Positions 1 to 8,662 of a stretch of DNA of 64,000 nt are shown piece after piece. Source of the stretch: Polynucleobacter sinensis (GTDB lineage Bacteria > Pseudomonadota > Gammaproteobacteria > Burkholderiales > Burkholderiaceae); assembly GCF_001595985.1 (NCBI RefSeq), contig NZ_LOJJ01000002.1, positions 248,001 through 312,000 of the forward strand. The letters are read 5' to 3'. Both the position numbers and the translations under genes were made by a program. The stretch's first letter is position 1, and the number at the start of each line of letters is the position of its first letter. Below the pieces are notes generated by a model that saw only the letters and a list, made by a program, of their open reading frames with translations, made no database searches and was not told the DNA's origin.

Positions 1-451
1 TGGTCTCAGTAAATGCAGGGTCCGTTACTGATAATGACCCATACACCTCATCGGTAGATACATGATGAAAACGAAATACCCCTTTAGCCGACTCGTCTAA
101 ACCATTCCAGTACTCGCGCGCGCACTCGAGAAGGTTAAAGGTGCCCACAATATTGGTGTTTACAAATTCTGCTGGGCCATGAATCGATCGATCAACATGG
201 CTCTCGGCTGCGAAATTGACGATCGCTCGGGGTTGGTACTCCTTGAGCAATTTAGTGACCAATTCTTTATCGCCAATATCGCCATGAACAAAAATATGAC
301 GCGGGTCATTCTTCAAAGACTCAAGGGTTGCTAAATTACCGGCATAGGTCAACTTATCCAAATTGATAATGCCTTCATTTGCAGGCTCTCTTAGCCAGTC
401 AAGAACAAAATTGCCACCAATAAAGCCAGCGCCACCAGTTACTAAAATCAT
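1..451 (-). CDS. rfbB: dTDP-glucose 4,6-dehydratase (partial, C-terminus outside window)
   Basis: NAD-dependent extended SDR enzyme converting dTDP-glucose to dTDP-4-keto-6-deoxyglucose, the second step of dTDP-rhamnose supply for surface polysaccharide. The first 150 codons are visible. They begin MILVTGGAGFIGGNF, the Rossmann glycine motif, continue with VNFAAESHVDRS, and reach STDEVYGSL near residue 130, which carries the catalytic Asp-Glu pair of RfbB. The ATG at 449-451 gives the canonical family start. The gene lies 63 bp downstream of the DUF5672 gene in the same direction, so it probably ends a polysaccharide operon whose remaining rml genes lie to the left. The family assignment is firm; the substrate is inferred from the family. 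Confidence 0.95.
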   Translation of the reverse strand, partial: MILVTGGAGFIGGNFVLDWLREPANEGIINLDKLTYAGNLATLESLKNDPRHIFVHGDIGDKELVTKLLKEYQPRAIVNFAAESHVDRSIHGPAEFVNTNIVGTFNLLECAREYWNGLDESAKGVFRFHHVSTDEVYGSLSVTDPAFTET

Positions 452-514
452 GATTAGCCAATAGTTATTAAGTTTAGAGCCATTTTAAAACGATTTAGAG
501 CCGCTTTAAGGCAA

Positions 515-1312
515 TCATCTACCCACCAGCGCTTTGATCTTCAGGGCGAGATATCTTTTTCTGAGCTTCCAGGTAAATTGAATACGCGCACCAATCAATG
601 TTGCAAGCTGATATTGCTGATTCGCCAGGAGATAATCCACTAGATCAAATGCATCAACCCCTTTTAAATAGGAATCTGGAAGCATGGTTAAAAATTTGAG
701 AAGCTCATCATTGCTGAGCACCCTTCCGAAATTAAAGAAACCATGAAACCCAAATGCATCATGCCACTCGGAACGCTCAACAGCAAACTGTTCAGCAATC
801 TTCATAGGCGCAATCTTGATATGACATTCAGTTTCGAGAAAATCTTTGTTGTCTACACAAATACAAAAATCTTCCGGATGCCGCTTAATAAATTCTGGGC
901 GCTTAATCGCCTGTAAAAGCTTGACTGATCGAAGAGAAAATCCACCATTACCAACCGGCGTCTTCGGGTGATGAGGCCACACCGGACCAATATAGTCATA
1001 ATCTAAAAATTCCGATCTCCAAAGCTCTGGATGGGTGATAAAACTATCCCACTGAATAATCAATACATGGGAATCCTTCACATAATGATCTATTCCAGTT
1101 AACAAGAAATCCGAATAGTCTTTGGTAGTGGAAATTGGGGGTGCTTGAACGTATTCAATTTCAGAGCGCTGACCCGAAACGCGACTCAAATCCGTAATGA
1201 GCACCACATTCTTAAAAGTTGTCTCTCTTAAGCACCGATCAATAGCCCAATGTGCTAATTGAGGATCTCGCGTTTCAACGCAAAGTAAAGTGACATTAGA
1301 GAGCTCGAGCAT
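515..1312 (-). CDS. DUF5672 family protein, putative glycan-biosynthesis enzyme
   Basis: A 265-residue soluble protein with no signal peptide. The stretch YDYIGPVWP followed by PVGNGGFSLRS (about residues 105-129) is the hallmark of DUF5672 proteins. These are found in polysaccharide clusters and are thought to be glycosyltransferase-like, but no reaction is established. QWDSFI near residue 87 could be a nucleotide-sugar metal site; this is inference. It stands 23 bp downstream of the DUF6492 gene and is followed by rfbB, all on the minus strand, so a role in O-antigen or exopolysaccharide assembly is likely. Substrate and linkage cannot be read from the sequence. Confidence 0.8.
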   Translation of the reverse strand: MLELSNVTLLCVETRDPQLAHWAIDRCLRETTFKNVVLITDLSRVSGQRSEIEYVQAPPISTTKDYSDFLLTGIDHYVKDSHVLIIQWDSFITHPELWRSEFLDYDYIGPVWPHHPKTPVGNGGFSLRSVKLLQAIKRPEFIKRHPEDFCICVDNKDFLETECHIKIAPMKIAEQFAVERSEWHDAFGFHGFFNFGRVLSNDELLKFLTMLPDSYLKGVDAFDLVDYLLANQQYQLATLIGARIQFTWKLRKRYLALKIKALVGR

Positions 1313-1335
1313 TATTTTGAGTTCTAGCTTGTGGG

Positions 1336-2256
1336 CTAGATAAAGCCCGCCAGAAGAGAGATCTTAAATTGTGCCTTCTTGAGGGCTCGCTTAATTGTTC
1401 TCCAGACCCTAGACGCCATGCTTTTGTTTGAAGGGCCAAAATCTCCCCAACTCTCCCAATTGGATTGATACACTACGCCCAAATAGTCATGGGCGAGCAA
1501 TTTCTCTTTATAACCTAGTACCTGATCGGCCCACAACTGATGTTCATAGTGGTAGTGCTTAAATAATTGCTCGCGGGGATATATAGGGATCGCGCGAAAA
1601 TGAATCAAAGACTCGCCATACCAGGTAAATTCCGAGCCACAAAGTAATACGGCATCTAAGAAGCTCATGCCATTAGGCGTTAAATAATGAACATCAAGAG
1701 ATTCCCAAACTTTGGCACTCCACAAAAACGGGGCATAGCCATAATCATAAGTAACCCCCGTGCGACCTAACGCAGCTTTGATGGGTTCACGATCTGCTAA
1801 AAAATGTTGGCGAATTCTTTTGGGACCAAAACGCTCTGTTGCCTGCAATACATCGCGCCCTTCATGAATAACGGAATACGGAATGTCATCCTTGAAAATG
1901 AAATCACTTTCATCGAAATCACGAATAAACACACAATCGGAATCGAGCACCAAATAATTTTTTGAAATCCCAAGACGCCAGAATTCAGATTTAATGACTT
2001 GCTGCCTTAATCCACCTCGAATCTGATACAGCTTTTGAATATCTAATTTTGGATTGGTAGCAAAAATATCTTTTTCATCAAAAACCTTGACGTCAAAATC
2101 CTTTAGACACTCTTCAAATAGCTCAACATCTTGAGTTGGCACAGAAATATAGAATGGAATATTGCTTTTATTATGCGCACGAATACTTTGCGCCAATTTC
2201 ACGGTTCGCAATAAATCTTTGCGAAAGGTGCAGCAATACAAAACAAAATTCAACAT
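1336..2256 (-). CDS. DUF6492 family protein, putative glycosyltransferase
   Basis: A 306-residue cytoplasmic protein opening with MLNFVLYCCTFRKDL, a typical GT-A-like first strand. YLVLDSDCVFIRDF at about residues 101-113 contains a DxD-type acidic motif as used by GT-A glycosyltransferases for metal and nucleotide-sugar binding. The overall pattern fits DUF6492, a family of uncharacterised proteins found in surface glycan loci. It lies between a GT4 glycosyltransferase (24 bp upstream) and the DUF5672 gene (23 bp downstream), all in one direction. The enzyme class is inferred from the fold-like motif and the context; donor and acceptor are unknown. Confidence 0.75.
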   Translation of the reverse strand: MLNFVLYCCTFRKDLLRTVKLAQSIRAHNKSNIPFYISVPTQDVELFEECLKDFDVKVFDEKDIFATNPKLDIQKLYQIRGGLRQQVIKSEFWRLGISKNYLVLDSDCVFIRDFDESDFIFKDDIPYSVIHEGRDVLQATERFGPKRIRQHFLADREPIKAALGRTGVTYDYGYAPFLWSAKVWESLDVHYLTPNGMSFLDAVLLCGSEFTWYGESLIHFRAIPIYPREQLFKHYHYEHQLWADQVLGYKEKLLAHDYLGVVYQSNWESWGDFGPSNKSMASRVWRTIKRALKKAQFKISLLAGFI

Positions 2257-2280
2257 TATTTTTTAACCTATCTAAAAAGA

Positions 2281-3615
2281 TTAAGCCTGTATTTTTTCTT
2301 TAGCCTCGGAAAGCATCTGATCAACCGCCTGATCAACGCCCACTGGTAACCACTTTGGCTCGATTAATTGCCGCTTTTGCCAATCTAGCCAGATTCTTTC
2401 TAAAGCCATTGCAACGGCCTGCGGATCGCTCTGCGGACTTAAATAAGCACCTCGGTCGAGCAGCATCTGATCGAGCTGCGGGTTACGATGGGTAATCCCC
2501 CAAATTGGCCTTCCGGTCCAAAGGTAGTCATAGAGCTTAGAGGGGATGTACTCAGCACACCACTCATCATTCCCATGCAACAAAATCAGCACATCAGCTG
2601 CTTGCATTCTTTCCACCACCCTTTCCCTGCCAGACTTACCAGTAGCGAGATCTTTTTCAAGGCGACCATGTGCCAACAATACATCATCAAGCTTTAGGTT
2701 TTTTAGGGCTTCCACCGTGAGTGGATCTAATGGGGCACCATAGGCATGTACCCGAATAGATTGTCTAGCCTCAGGGAATTTTTCCAAGAGAGAAATTAAG
2801 GCATTCAGAATGGTTGATAGTGAGCGGTCATTAGCTAAAGATCCAAAATGGCAGAGATTGAGTTGCTCAGTGTATTGATGAGTTCGATTGGCACTTAAAC
2901 CACCAGGGGGTTCTGCGCCGGGAGTTAATACAAAACCGTGAGCATTATTAGGCGTGTTGAGATTAGGATTACGCACCTTTGCATAGTGCAAAGCGCCATC
3001 TGTGAACCACCAAGCTAAATCAGCATAGCGACAAATCTGCTTTTCTAAATATTGCCGAAATCGAGCATCTCGATTTTGAGGCCTCTCAAAACCCTGATCA
3101 TTTGGATCCTTACGAATCACTAAAGGATCGTGAATCTCCACAATCCAAGGCAAACCTGTTTTTTTCTTTAGCCATAGGCCCGCCAAGTGTGCAGACCACG
3201 CACCGCCAGTGGAATAGATCACATCGACCTTACCCGCGCGAATCAAACGCAAACCATGCACAAATGCAGGCATTGCCCAAGACCACTGACTGGAGTAACC
3301 AAGAGTCAACTTCTCTAAAGCAATCAATGGCGCAAGCAATATGGAAACTAAGCCCGTCGATACTTTGTAGAACAAACCTCTGCCGTATTGATTGGCAATC
3401 CAGTGGCGAAAATCAAACCGAAAGGCAGCAGGCCCCCAGGCCAAAAATTGCCGGTGTGGGAAGCGCTGATCTTTGATTCCAGTAATAGCACTAAAAACCA
3501 TTGGCTTAACACCGGCCTCTAGCAAATAAGGGATCTTATCGGTGATGGTCAGACTTGATGCCCTCCCATCCATATTGAATCCATGCGACAGAATCAACCA
3601 ATTCTTTTTTTGCAT
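2281..3615 (-). CDS. glycosyltransferase, GT4-like
   Basis: A GT-B type glycosyltransferase of about 444 residues. The N-terminal half has the SHGFNMDGRAS entry seen in GT4 acceptor-binding domains and VIYSTGGAWSAHLAGLWL. The C-terminal half carries the donor-domain signature around AADVLILLHGNDEW and IPSKLYDYLWTGRPIWG, where GT4 enzymes bind the nucleotide sugar. I chose the ATG at 3613-3615. An upstream TTG at 3631-3633 would add six residues and overlap the pyrB stop. The gene follows pyrB by only 14 bp, so the glycan genes may be transcribed with the pyrimidine genes. Donor sugar unknown. Confidence 0.85.
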   Translation of the reverse strand: MQKKNWLILSHGFNMDGRASSLTITDKIPYLLEAGVKPMVFSAITGIKDQRFPHRQFLAWGPAAFRFDFRHWIANQYGRGLFYKVSTGLVSILLAPLIALEKLTLGYSSQWSWAMPAFVHGLRLIRAGKVDVIYSTGGAWSAHLAGLWLKKKTGLPWIVEIHDPLVIRKDPNDQGFERPQNRDARFRQYLEKQICRYADLAWWFTDGALHYAKVRNPNLNTPNNAHGFVLTPGAEPPGGLSANRTHQYTEQLNLCHFGSLANDRSLSTILNALISLLEKFPEARQSIRVHAYGAPLDPLTVEALKNLKLDDVLLAHGRLEKDLATGKSGRERVVERMQAADVLILLHGNDEWCAEYIPSKLYDYLWTGRPIWGITHRNPQLDQMLLDRGAYLSPQSDPQAVAMALERIWLDWQKRQLIEPKWLPVGVDQAVDQMLSEAKEKIQA

Positions 3616-3629
3616 CAGCACATTCGCAA

Positions 3630-4622
3630 TCAATTACCAGCCACTATCGACATGACTGCCATGCGTACCGCAATACCGAAAGTGACCTGATTGAGAATGA
3701 CCGATTGAGGGCCGTCTGCCACTGCTGAATCAATTTCCACACCACGATTCATCGGACCTGGATGCATCACTATGGCATCAGACTTCGCCAGCGCCAAGCG
3801 TGTTGGCGTTAAGCCGTATTGCTTAAAGAAAGCATCACCCTCGGGAACCTGCCCTACTTCCATGCGCTCTTTTTGAATCCGCAAGGTCATGACCACATCC
3901 ACGCCCTTGAGGCCCTCTTCCATACTGTGAAATACCTTCACCCCCAGCATATCTAAATCACTTGGTAGGAGGCTTTCAGGGCCAATTGCACGAATGTCTG
4001 TGCAGCCCAGAGTTCTCAAAGCGCAAATATTGGATTTGGCAACACGGCTATGCACAATGTCACCAACAATCGCGACTTTAAGACCTGAAAAATCCTTCTT
4101 AAAATGACGCATGGTGTACATATCCAATAGGCCTTGGGTGGGATGCTGATGACTGCCATCCCCAGCGTTTACGACATGGACATGGGCTGGAACATGTTGG
4201 GCAATTTCAATCGGCGCTCTCGAGACACTGTGTCGAACCACAAAAATATCTGCCTGCATTGCAACTAAGTTATCAATCGTATCTAAGAGACTCTCACCCT
4301 TGGCAGTTGATGAGGTTGAGATATCTAGATTAATGACGTCAGCCGATAAACGCTTTGCTGCGATTTCAAAAGTGGTACGCGTGCGCGTAGAGTTTTCAAA
4401 GAACAAATTAAAGACGCTCTTACCACGTAATAGTGGCACTTTTTTTACTTCTCTAGCAGGGTCTGTCACGCTCACAAACTGCTTTGCAGTATCCAAAATA
4501 TGCAAAATCTGTTCTTTTGGCAAACCCTCTAAAGTCAGTAAATGTGTGAGCTCACCAGCAGCATTAAATTGATTGACCGGGGCATTCACTAAGTTACCCG
4601 CTGAATTCTTTACTTCACTCAT
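3630..4622 (-). CDS. pyrB: aspartate carbamoyltransferase catalytic subunit
   Basis: Catalyses carbamoyl phosphate plus L-aspartate to N-carbamoyl-aspartate, the committed step of pyrimidine synthesis. The carbamoyl-phosphate loop [11 protein letters not shown] (about residues 76-86), the mobile loop [11 protein letters not shown] (105-115) and HPTQG (160-164) are all present. The length of 330 residues is slightly above the E. coli chain because of an N-terminal extension of about 20 residues. No pyrI regulatory subunit is seen. The start overlaps the pyrR stop by 4 bp, which indicates translational coupling. Instead of the pyrC homologue often seen next in related bacteria, a glycosyltransferase gene follows. 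Confidence 0.97.
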   Translation of the reverse strand: MSEVKNSAGNLVNAPVNQFNAAGELTHLLTLEGLPKEQILHILDTAKQFVSVTDPAREVKKVPLLRGKSVFNLFFENSTRTRTTFEIAAKRLSADVINLDISTSSTAKGESLLDTIDNLVAMQADIFVVRHSVSRAPIEIAQHVPAHVHVVNAGDGSHQHPTQGLLDMYTMRHFKKDFSGLKVAIVGDIVHSRVAKSNICALRTLGCTDIRAIGPESLLPSDLDMLGVKVFHSMEEGLKGVDVVMTLRIQKERMEVGQVPEGDAFFKQYGLTPTRLALAKSDAIVMHPGPMNRGVEIDSAVADGPQSVILNQVTFGIAVRMAVMSIVAGN

Positions 4623-5125
4623 GCTGTACGCTCCTCTAATTGGAAGCTGAACTTGCCAGCACCATCTTTTTCCAATACTAAAATTTTATGATCTGGAATG
4701 CTCACTCGCTCACCAACAACATTTGCAGCAATAGGCAACTCCCGATTTTCACGATCAGCCAACACCATTAGCTCTACTCGCGCCGGTCTTCCAAAATCAA
4801 ATAACTCATTTAAGGCGGCACGAACAGTTCGGCCCGTTAACAAAACATCGTCGATCAAAATAATATTTGCGCCATTAACTTCAAAAGGAAGATTAGTCGG
4901 CATTGTGCTGGCTGTTCGTAGCGCAGTCATGCCCTTTTCAGCATAATCATCTCGATGAAACGCCACATTAATCACACCATATTGAGGGAGCTGTAGGTCT
5001 TTCGCTAAACGCTCTGCAATCCAAGCACCGCCCATCGCCAGGCCTGCTAATTCAAAAGCTTCATTTGCGTCTTTACGCTTTTTAATGGCCTCTAGCAATT
5101 TTAGGTAGGACTGCTCTGCATTCAT
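4619..5125 (-). CDS. pyrR: PyrR-type bifunctional pyr regulator / uracil phosphoribosyltransferase
   Basis: A 168-residue member of the type I phosphoribosyltransferase fold. The PRPP-binding loop [12 protein letters not shown] is at about residues 89-100. In Gram-positive bacteria PyrR is an RNA-binding attenuator and a uracil phosphoribosyltransferase. In betaproteobacteria the homologue sits beside pyrB but its RNA-binding role is less clear. It lies directly upstream of pyrB with a 4-bp overlap and 1 bp downstream of ruvX. I see no obvious PyrR-type anti-antiterminator leader, because the gene is embedded in a contiguous run. Regulation therefore remains open. Confidence 0.93.
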   Translation of the reverse strand: MNAEQSYLKLLEAIKKRKDANEAFELAGLAMGGAWIAERLAKDLQLPQYGVINVAFHRDDYAEKGMTALRTASTMPTNLPFEVNGANIILIDDVLLTGRTVRAALNELFDFGRPARVELMVLADRENRELPIAANVVGERVSIPDHKILVLEKDGAGKFSFQLEERTA

Positions 5126-5126
5126 C

Positions 5127-5552
5127 TCAACTCATTCCATTCTTCTCAAGAAAGTACTGCTCCAAAATTAGCGCCGCAGACTCGGCATCCAAATTGTCTC
5201 GCATGTTGGGATCGCCCTCTAAAACTACCGAGGTATAGCGCTCATCCACCCAATCTACTGGCAACTGAAAGCGCCCATGGAGTTGATTTCCAAAACGGCG
5301 CGCCTTAAGGGTCATTGCATGCTCAGCACCATCGGGATGGCAGGGCAAACCGACAACCAATTGATTGGGCTGCCATTCTTGCAGTAGCGCCGCAAGCGCC
5401 TTAAAACGGGCATCCTCAGATGACTCTGAAATTGCCCTCAAAGGCTGCCCTACTTTCGTTAGGGTATTGCCAACAGCCACACCAATACGTCTCGTTCCGT
5501 AGTCAAATGCCATGACCGTTTGTACTGCAGCAGCCTTTTCTTCTTTAGGCAT
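5127..5552 (-). CDS. ruvX: RuvX/YqgF family Holliday junction resolvase-like 16S rRNA maturation nuclease
   Basis: A 141-residue RNase H-like nuclease of the YqgF family, which acts in pre-16S rRNA 5'-end processing and is related to Holliday junction resolvases. MAFDYGTRRIGVAVG gives the first catalytic Asp. LVVGLPCHPDG and VDERYTSV are the remaining family signatures. I chose the ATG at 5550-5552, which has GGAG upstream at suitable spacing and overlaps yqgE by 8 bp. An in-frame TTG at 5585 would extend it but overlaps more. The pair yqgE-ruvX next to pyrR-pyrB is a common betaproteobacterial arrangement. Confidence 0.92.
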   Translation of the reverse strand: MPKEEKAAAVQTVMAFDYGTRRIGVAVGNTLTKVGQPLRAISESSEDARFKALAALLQEWQPNQLVVGLPCHPDGAEHAMTLKARRFGNQLHGRFQLPVDWVDERYTSVVLEGDPNMRDNLDAESAALILEQYFLEKNGMS

Positions 5553-6210
5553 GCCCAGCTTCTCCAGATAGATGGGAGGGATCAAACCCCAAATGACTCA
5601 TAGTCAGCTCATAGCGTTGGCTTGAGGGGGTATCAAAAACAATCTCCATCATCTGCTCACGAGACAAGGGAACATTGATCCAGCCGTTATGGGTAATTTC
5701 CTCTTCCAACTGACCGGCACCCCAACCTGCATATCCTAAAGTCATGAGAAATTTCTGAGGGCCTGCGCCATTCGCAACGGCCTCAAGGACATCCTTAGAG
5801 GTCGTCATGGTTAGACCGCCAGGAACCACCAACGAGGAGCTGTAAGCCTTGTCTGTAATGGGCTCATGCAGTACAAATCCCCGCTCAATTTGGACTGGAC
5901 CCCCAAAATACACCGGCTGGTGTAGTAAGGGAGCAATTTCTAGTTTGAGCTCAATCTTGTCGAACAAGGTTGCCAAGTCGACTTCAGTGGGGCGATTCAC
6001 CACTAAACCCATTGCGCCGCGCTCAGTATGTTCAAACAAGTAAATCACTGAACCGGCAAAATTAGGGTCGACCATACCTGGCATCGCTATCAAAAATTGA
6101 TTTGCGAGATGATTAGCGGAATACGAAATCGCTGACCCCTCAGAAGATACCGGGGAGCTTTGGGTGGGTAATGCAGATTGACCCACAGGGGCTTTTTTAG
6201 CCGTACTCAT
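5545..6210 (-). CDS. YqgE/AlgH family protein
   Basis: A 221-residue member of the UPF0301 (YqgE/AlgH) family. The core starts at about residue 36 with NQFLIAMPGMVDPNF and continues with GAMGLVVNRPTEVDL, VYFGGPVQIERGFVLHEP and a GYAGWGAGQLEEEI stretch, all family signatures. About 30 serine- and alanine-rich residues precede the conserved start. AlgH was named from alginate regulation in Pseudomonas, but the biochemical activity is unknown. It is the first gene of the yqgE-ruvX-pyrR-pyrB run and overlaps ruvX by 8 bp. Confidence 0.92.
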   Translation of the reverse strand: MSTAKKAPVGQSALPTQSSPVSSEGSAISYSANHLANQFLIAMPGMVDPNFAGSVIYLFEHTERGAMGLVVNRPTEVDLATLFDKIELKLEIAPLLHQPVYFGGPVQIERGFVLHEPITDKAYSSSLVVPGGLTMTTSKDVLEAVANGAGPQKFLMTLGYAGWGAGQLEEEITHNGWINVPLSREQMMEIVFDTPSSQRYELTMSHLGFDPSHLSGEAGHA

Positions 6211-6235
6211 GTGGGTTTATTTTACCGAATAATTG

Positions 6236-7114
6236 TCATATCTTTCCGGTAATCCAGTATGCCAATAGACCCACTACCTCGTGCATGAGCCTATTCCAGT
6301 TTTGAGTACCATCCTCCAAGTCAAATCGACTCCAGCGCAACTGGTGCGCCGTTTGATAGTCCACTGGAACTGGGATCACATGAATACCCTGTTTTTGAAA
6401 GATTTTCAAAGACCGGTACATGTGGCTGGCCGACGTAATGAGAAGCCATGGCTTTGGTGATGCATCAGGGCCACTCACCTCGCTGCGCTCTAACTCCAAA
6501 ATCATCGGCTTCATATAAAGGATGTTTTCATAGGTATTACGAGATTGATTCTCGTAATGGGCGTTTTGGCTCGATAAACCCTGCTCAGCAATCAACTGCT
6601 TGAAAGCGTCTGCCTCAGACATTCCCTGAGGTGAGAGGCGACCAGAAAACCCGCTGAAAATAAATGGTAGCTCTGGATACTGGCGAATTAACTCAAAAGC
6701 TTTGGTAACACGCTCTGCAGATGAGTAAATCGAAATCTCGCCACGATCCATTGCGATTTCACCGCCCTCAATAGCTCCGCCCAAGATAATGATTCCACTC
6801 ACGCCATCTTTTGAAACTTGACTCAAATTGGCCTTGGGAGCCGCATTCTCCAAAGCCCTTAGAAATACCTCTGAGCTTGGCAACCAGCCAAGCAACAATA
6901 GATCTGCCAAAGCTAGCAATAAAAATCGCTTACACAGATGGGGCTTTCTGAGCCCAAGGAACAAAAGGCTTAACACCACAAAGACAATGACCCAATTTAA
7001 GGGTTCAATACAAAACTGTCCGATTTTTGACAAGATAAAAAAGAGGGTATCCATAAATTCCAGTGGGCTATTTACAAACCAAATGTTAACCGCAAGATCA
7101 GCGTAATACGGCAA
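6236..7114 (-). CDS. YdcF/ElyC/SanA family membrane protein (DUF218)
   Basis: Two hydrophobic segments near the N-terminus (around PLNWVIVFVVLSLLFLGL and FLLLALADLLLLGWL) anchor the protein. They are followed by a DUF218 domain with GIIILGGAIEGGE, NTYENILYMKP and LLITSASHMYRS. The family includes ElyC and SanA of E. coli, implicated in envelope and peptidoglycan precursor metabolism; the activity is not defined. The length is 292 residues from the first possible start. A start at MDTLFFIL (7054) is also plausible and would leave about 80 bp for promoters shared with divergent phrB. Confidence 0.85.
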   Translation of the reverse strand: MPYYADLAVNIWFVNSPLEFMDTLFFILSKIGQFCIEPLNWVIVFVVLSLLFLGLRKPHLCKRFLLLALADLLLLGWLPSSEVFLRALENAAPKANLSQVSKDGVSGIIILGGAIEGGEIAMDRGEISIYSSAERVTKAFELIRQYPELPFIFSGFSGRLSPQGMSEADAFKQLIAEQGLSSQNAHYENQSRNTYENILYMKPMILELERSEVSGPDASPKPWLLITSASHMYRSLKIFQKQGIHVIPVPVDYQTAHQLRWSRFDLEDGTQNWNRLMHEVVGLLAYWITGKI

Positions 7115-7121
7115 TAAGCCC

Positions 7122-7127
7122 TAATAT
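7122..7127 (+). promoter_or_regulatory. -10-like hexamer next to the phrB start
   Basis: TAATAT ends 7 nt before the phrB ATG at 7135. No Shine-Dalgarno sequence is visible. If this is the -10 element the mRNA would start at or within a base or two of the ATG. No good -35 is seen, so confidence is limited. Confidence 0.4.
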
Positions 7128-7134
7128 AGAGCTT

Positions 7135-8625
7135 ATGAAAAAAGCACTAGTTTGGCTCCGTCGCGATCTCCGTCTTTATGACAATGCAGCACTACACCAT
7201 GCACTTACTCAGCATGATCAAGTTTGGCTTACCTTTATCTTTGATGAAGATATCCTAGCGCCTTTGCGCACAGAAGATCTCGATGAGAATGGACTCAAAC
7301 ACGATCGCCGAGTAGATTTTATTTGGCAAGGTCTCCAGCAGATCGACCAAGAATTACGCCATCAAGGAGGCGGCCTCATTGTTCAGGTGGGTAAACCAAC
7401 TCAGTGCATCCCAAAGATAGCTCAAGCGCTCGGCGTAGACACTGTTTTGACTAACCATGACTATGAACCATCGGCTATTGAGCGTGATGCGTCCGTTGAG
7501 GCATCACTTAATCAACTCAACATCGGATTTGAGACCTTCAAAGACCAGGTCATTTTTGAGAAAAAAGAAATACTGACCAACTCAAACACCGTATTTTCTA
7601 TCTTTACCCCATACAAAAATAACTGGTTAAAGAGCTTAAAAGAAAGTGATATCGCAGCATACGATTGCTCTGCAAAAAGAGGGCAATATGCCCAAATTCC
7701 CCAAGCATTACAGACAACATTCCCCAGCCTAGAATCTATGGGATTTACGCCCACCGGTATTGAAACCTACCTACCGCCAGGCTCAGAGGGGGGGCAACAC
7801 TTTCTAGAAGATTTTCTACATCGCATTGATAACTACCAAATCGGTAGAGACTTTCCCGCCATCAAGGGTGTCAGCTATCTCTCGACCCATCTTCGCTTTG
7901 GCATGCTATCCATTCGTGGCTTAGTGCGCGAAGCACATCGCCGCATGCTTGCAGGCAGTATGGGTGCCACTATCTGGCTTAGTGAACTCATTTGGCGAGA
8001 TTTTTATTTCATGATTCTTGCCAATCACCCTCGACTGGCAAGCGGAGCATCCTTTAAGCCGGACTATGACAATATTGAATGGGAGAGTGGCGCCCATGCT
8101 CAAAAATTATTTAAGGCTTGGTGCGAAGGGAAAACAGGTTATCCCCTAGTAGACGCGGCGATGCATCAGTTGAATCAAAGTGGCTATATGCATAATCGCT
8201 TACGCATGGTTGTTGCTAGCTTTTTGACCAAAGACCTCGGAATCGATTGGCGTTGGGGCGAAACTTACTTTGCAAAACATCTAAATGATTTTGAGTTGTC
8301 TTCCAATAATGGAGGTTGGCAATGGGCTTCCTCCTCTGGCTGCGATGCACAACCTTATTTCAGGATTTTTAATCCCGTCACTCAATCTCAGAAGTTTGAC
8401 CCCGAGGGGAAATTTATCCGTCGCTACTTACCGCAACTAGAAAAGCTGTCCAAGAAATCCATCCATGCCCCCTGGGAGGCTGGGCATATTGAACTCGAGG
8501 CCGCCGGAGTGCTGCTGGGCAGGGACTACCCTCTCCCCATCATCAACCACGATGAGGCTCGCAAGAAAACTTTGGTTCGCTATAGCGTAGTCAAAAAAAT
8601 CAGCCCCGAAGATCCTAAGATTTAA
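7135..8625 (+). CDS. phrB: deoxyribodipyrimidine photo-lyase, CPD class I
   Basis: Light-driven repair of cyclobutane pyrimidine dimers. The N-terminal photolyase domain begins KALVWLRRDLRLYDNAAL, the antenna-chromophore domain of class I enzymes. The C-terminal FAD domain contains ELIWRDFYFMIL, GYPLVDAAMHQLNQSG, MHNRLRMVVASFLTKDL and the run ELSSNNGGWQWASSSGCD, which contacts FAD and the lesion. At 496 residues it is close to the usual 470-490. It is monocistronic in appearance, divergent from the ydcF-like gene. A photolyase suits a bacterium of sunlit surface water, but that ecological link is inference. Confidence 0.95.
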   Translation: MKKALVWLRRDLRLYDNAALHHALTQHDQVWLTFIFDEDILAPLRTEDLDENGLKHDRRVDFIWQGLQQIDQELRHQGGGLIVQVGKPTQCIPKIAQALGVDTVLTNHDYEPSAIERDASVEASLNQLNIGFETFKDQVIFEKKEILTNSNTVFSIFTPYKNNWLKSLKESDIAAYDCSAKRGQYAQIPQALQTTFPSLESMGFTPTGIETYLPPGSEGGQHFLEDFLHRIDNYQIGRDFPAIKGVSYLSTHLRFGMLSIRGLVREAHRRMLAGSMGATIWLSELIWRDFYFMILANHPRLASGASFKPDYDNIEWESGAHAQKLFKAWCEGKTGYPLVDAAMHQLNQSGYMHNRLRMVVASFLTKDLGIDWRWGETYFAKHLNDFELSSNNGGWQWASSSGCDAQPYFRIFNPVTQSQKFDPEGKFIRRYLPQLEKLSKKSIHAPWEAGHIELEAAGVLLGRDYPLPIINHDEARKKTLVRYSVVKKISPEDPKI

Positions 8626-8651
8626 ATACATAGATGTCATGCATTCCGCTT

Positions 8652-8657
8652 TAAGAT
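8652..8657 (+). promoter_or_regulatory. -10-like hexamer next to the apaH start
   Basis: TAAGAT is followed by AGGGT and then the apaH ATG at 8663. The same layout, TAAAAT-AGGGT-ATG, precedes thiL at 27906-27919. The spacing fits transcription starting at the ATG, i.e. a leaderless mRNA. No -35 consensus is evident. Confidence 0.4.
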
Positions 8658-8662
8658 AGGGT

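Noticed and set aside
472-505. Two copies of TTTAGAGCC between rfbB and the DUF5672 gene
   Set aside because: Short and isolated; no third copy or dyad nearby to suggest an operator or attachment site.
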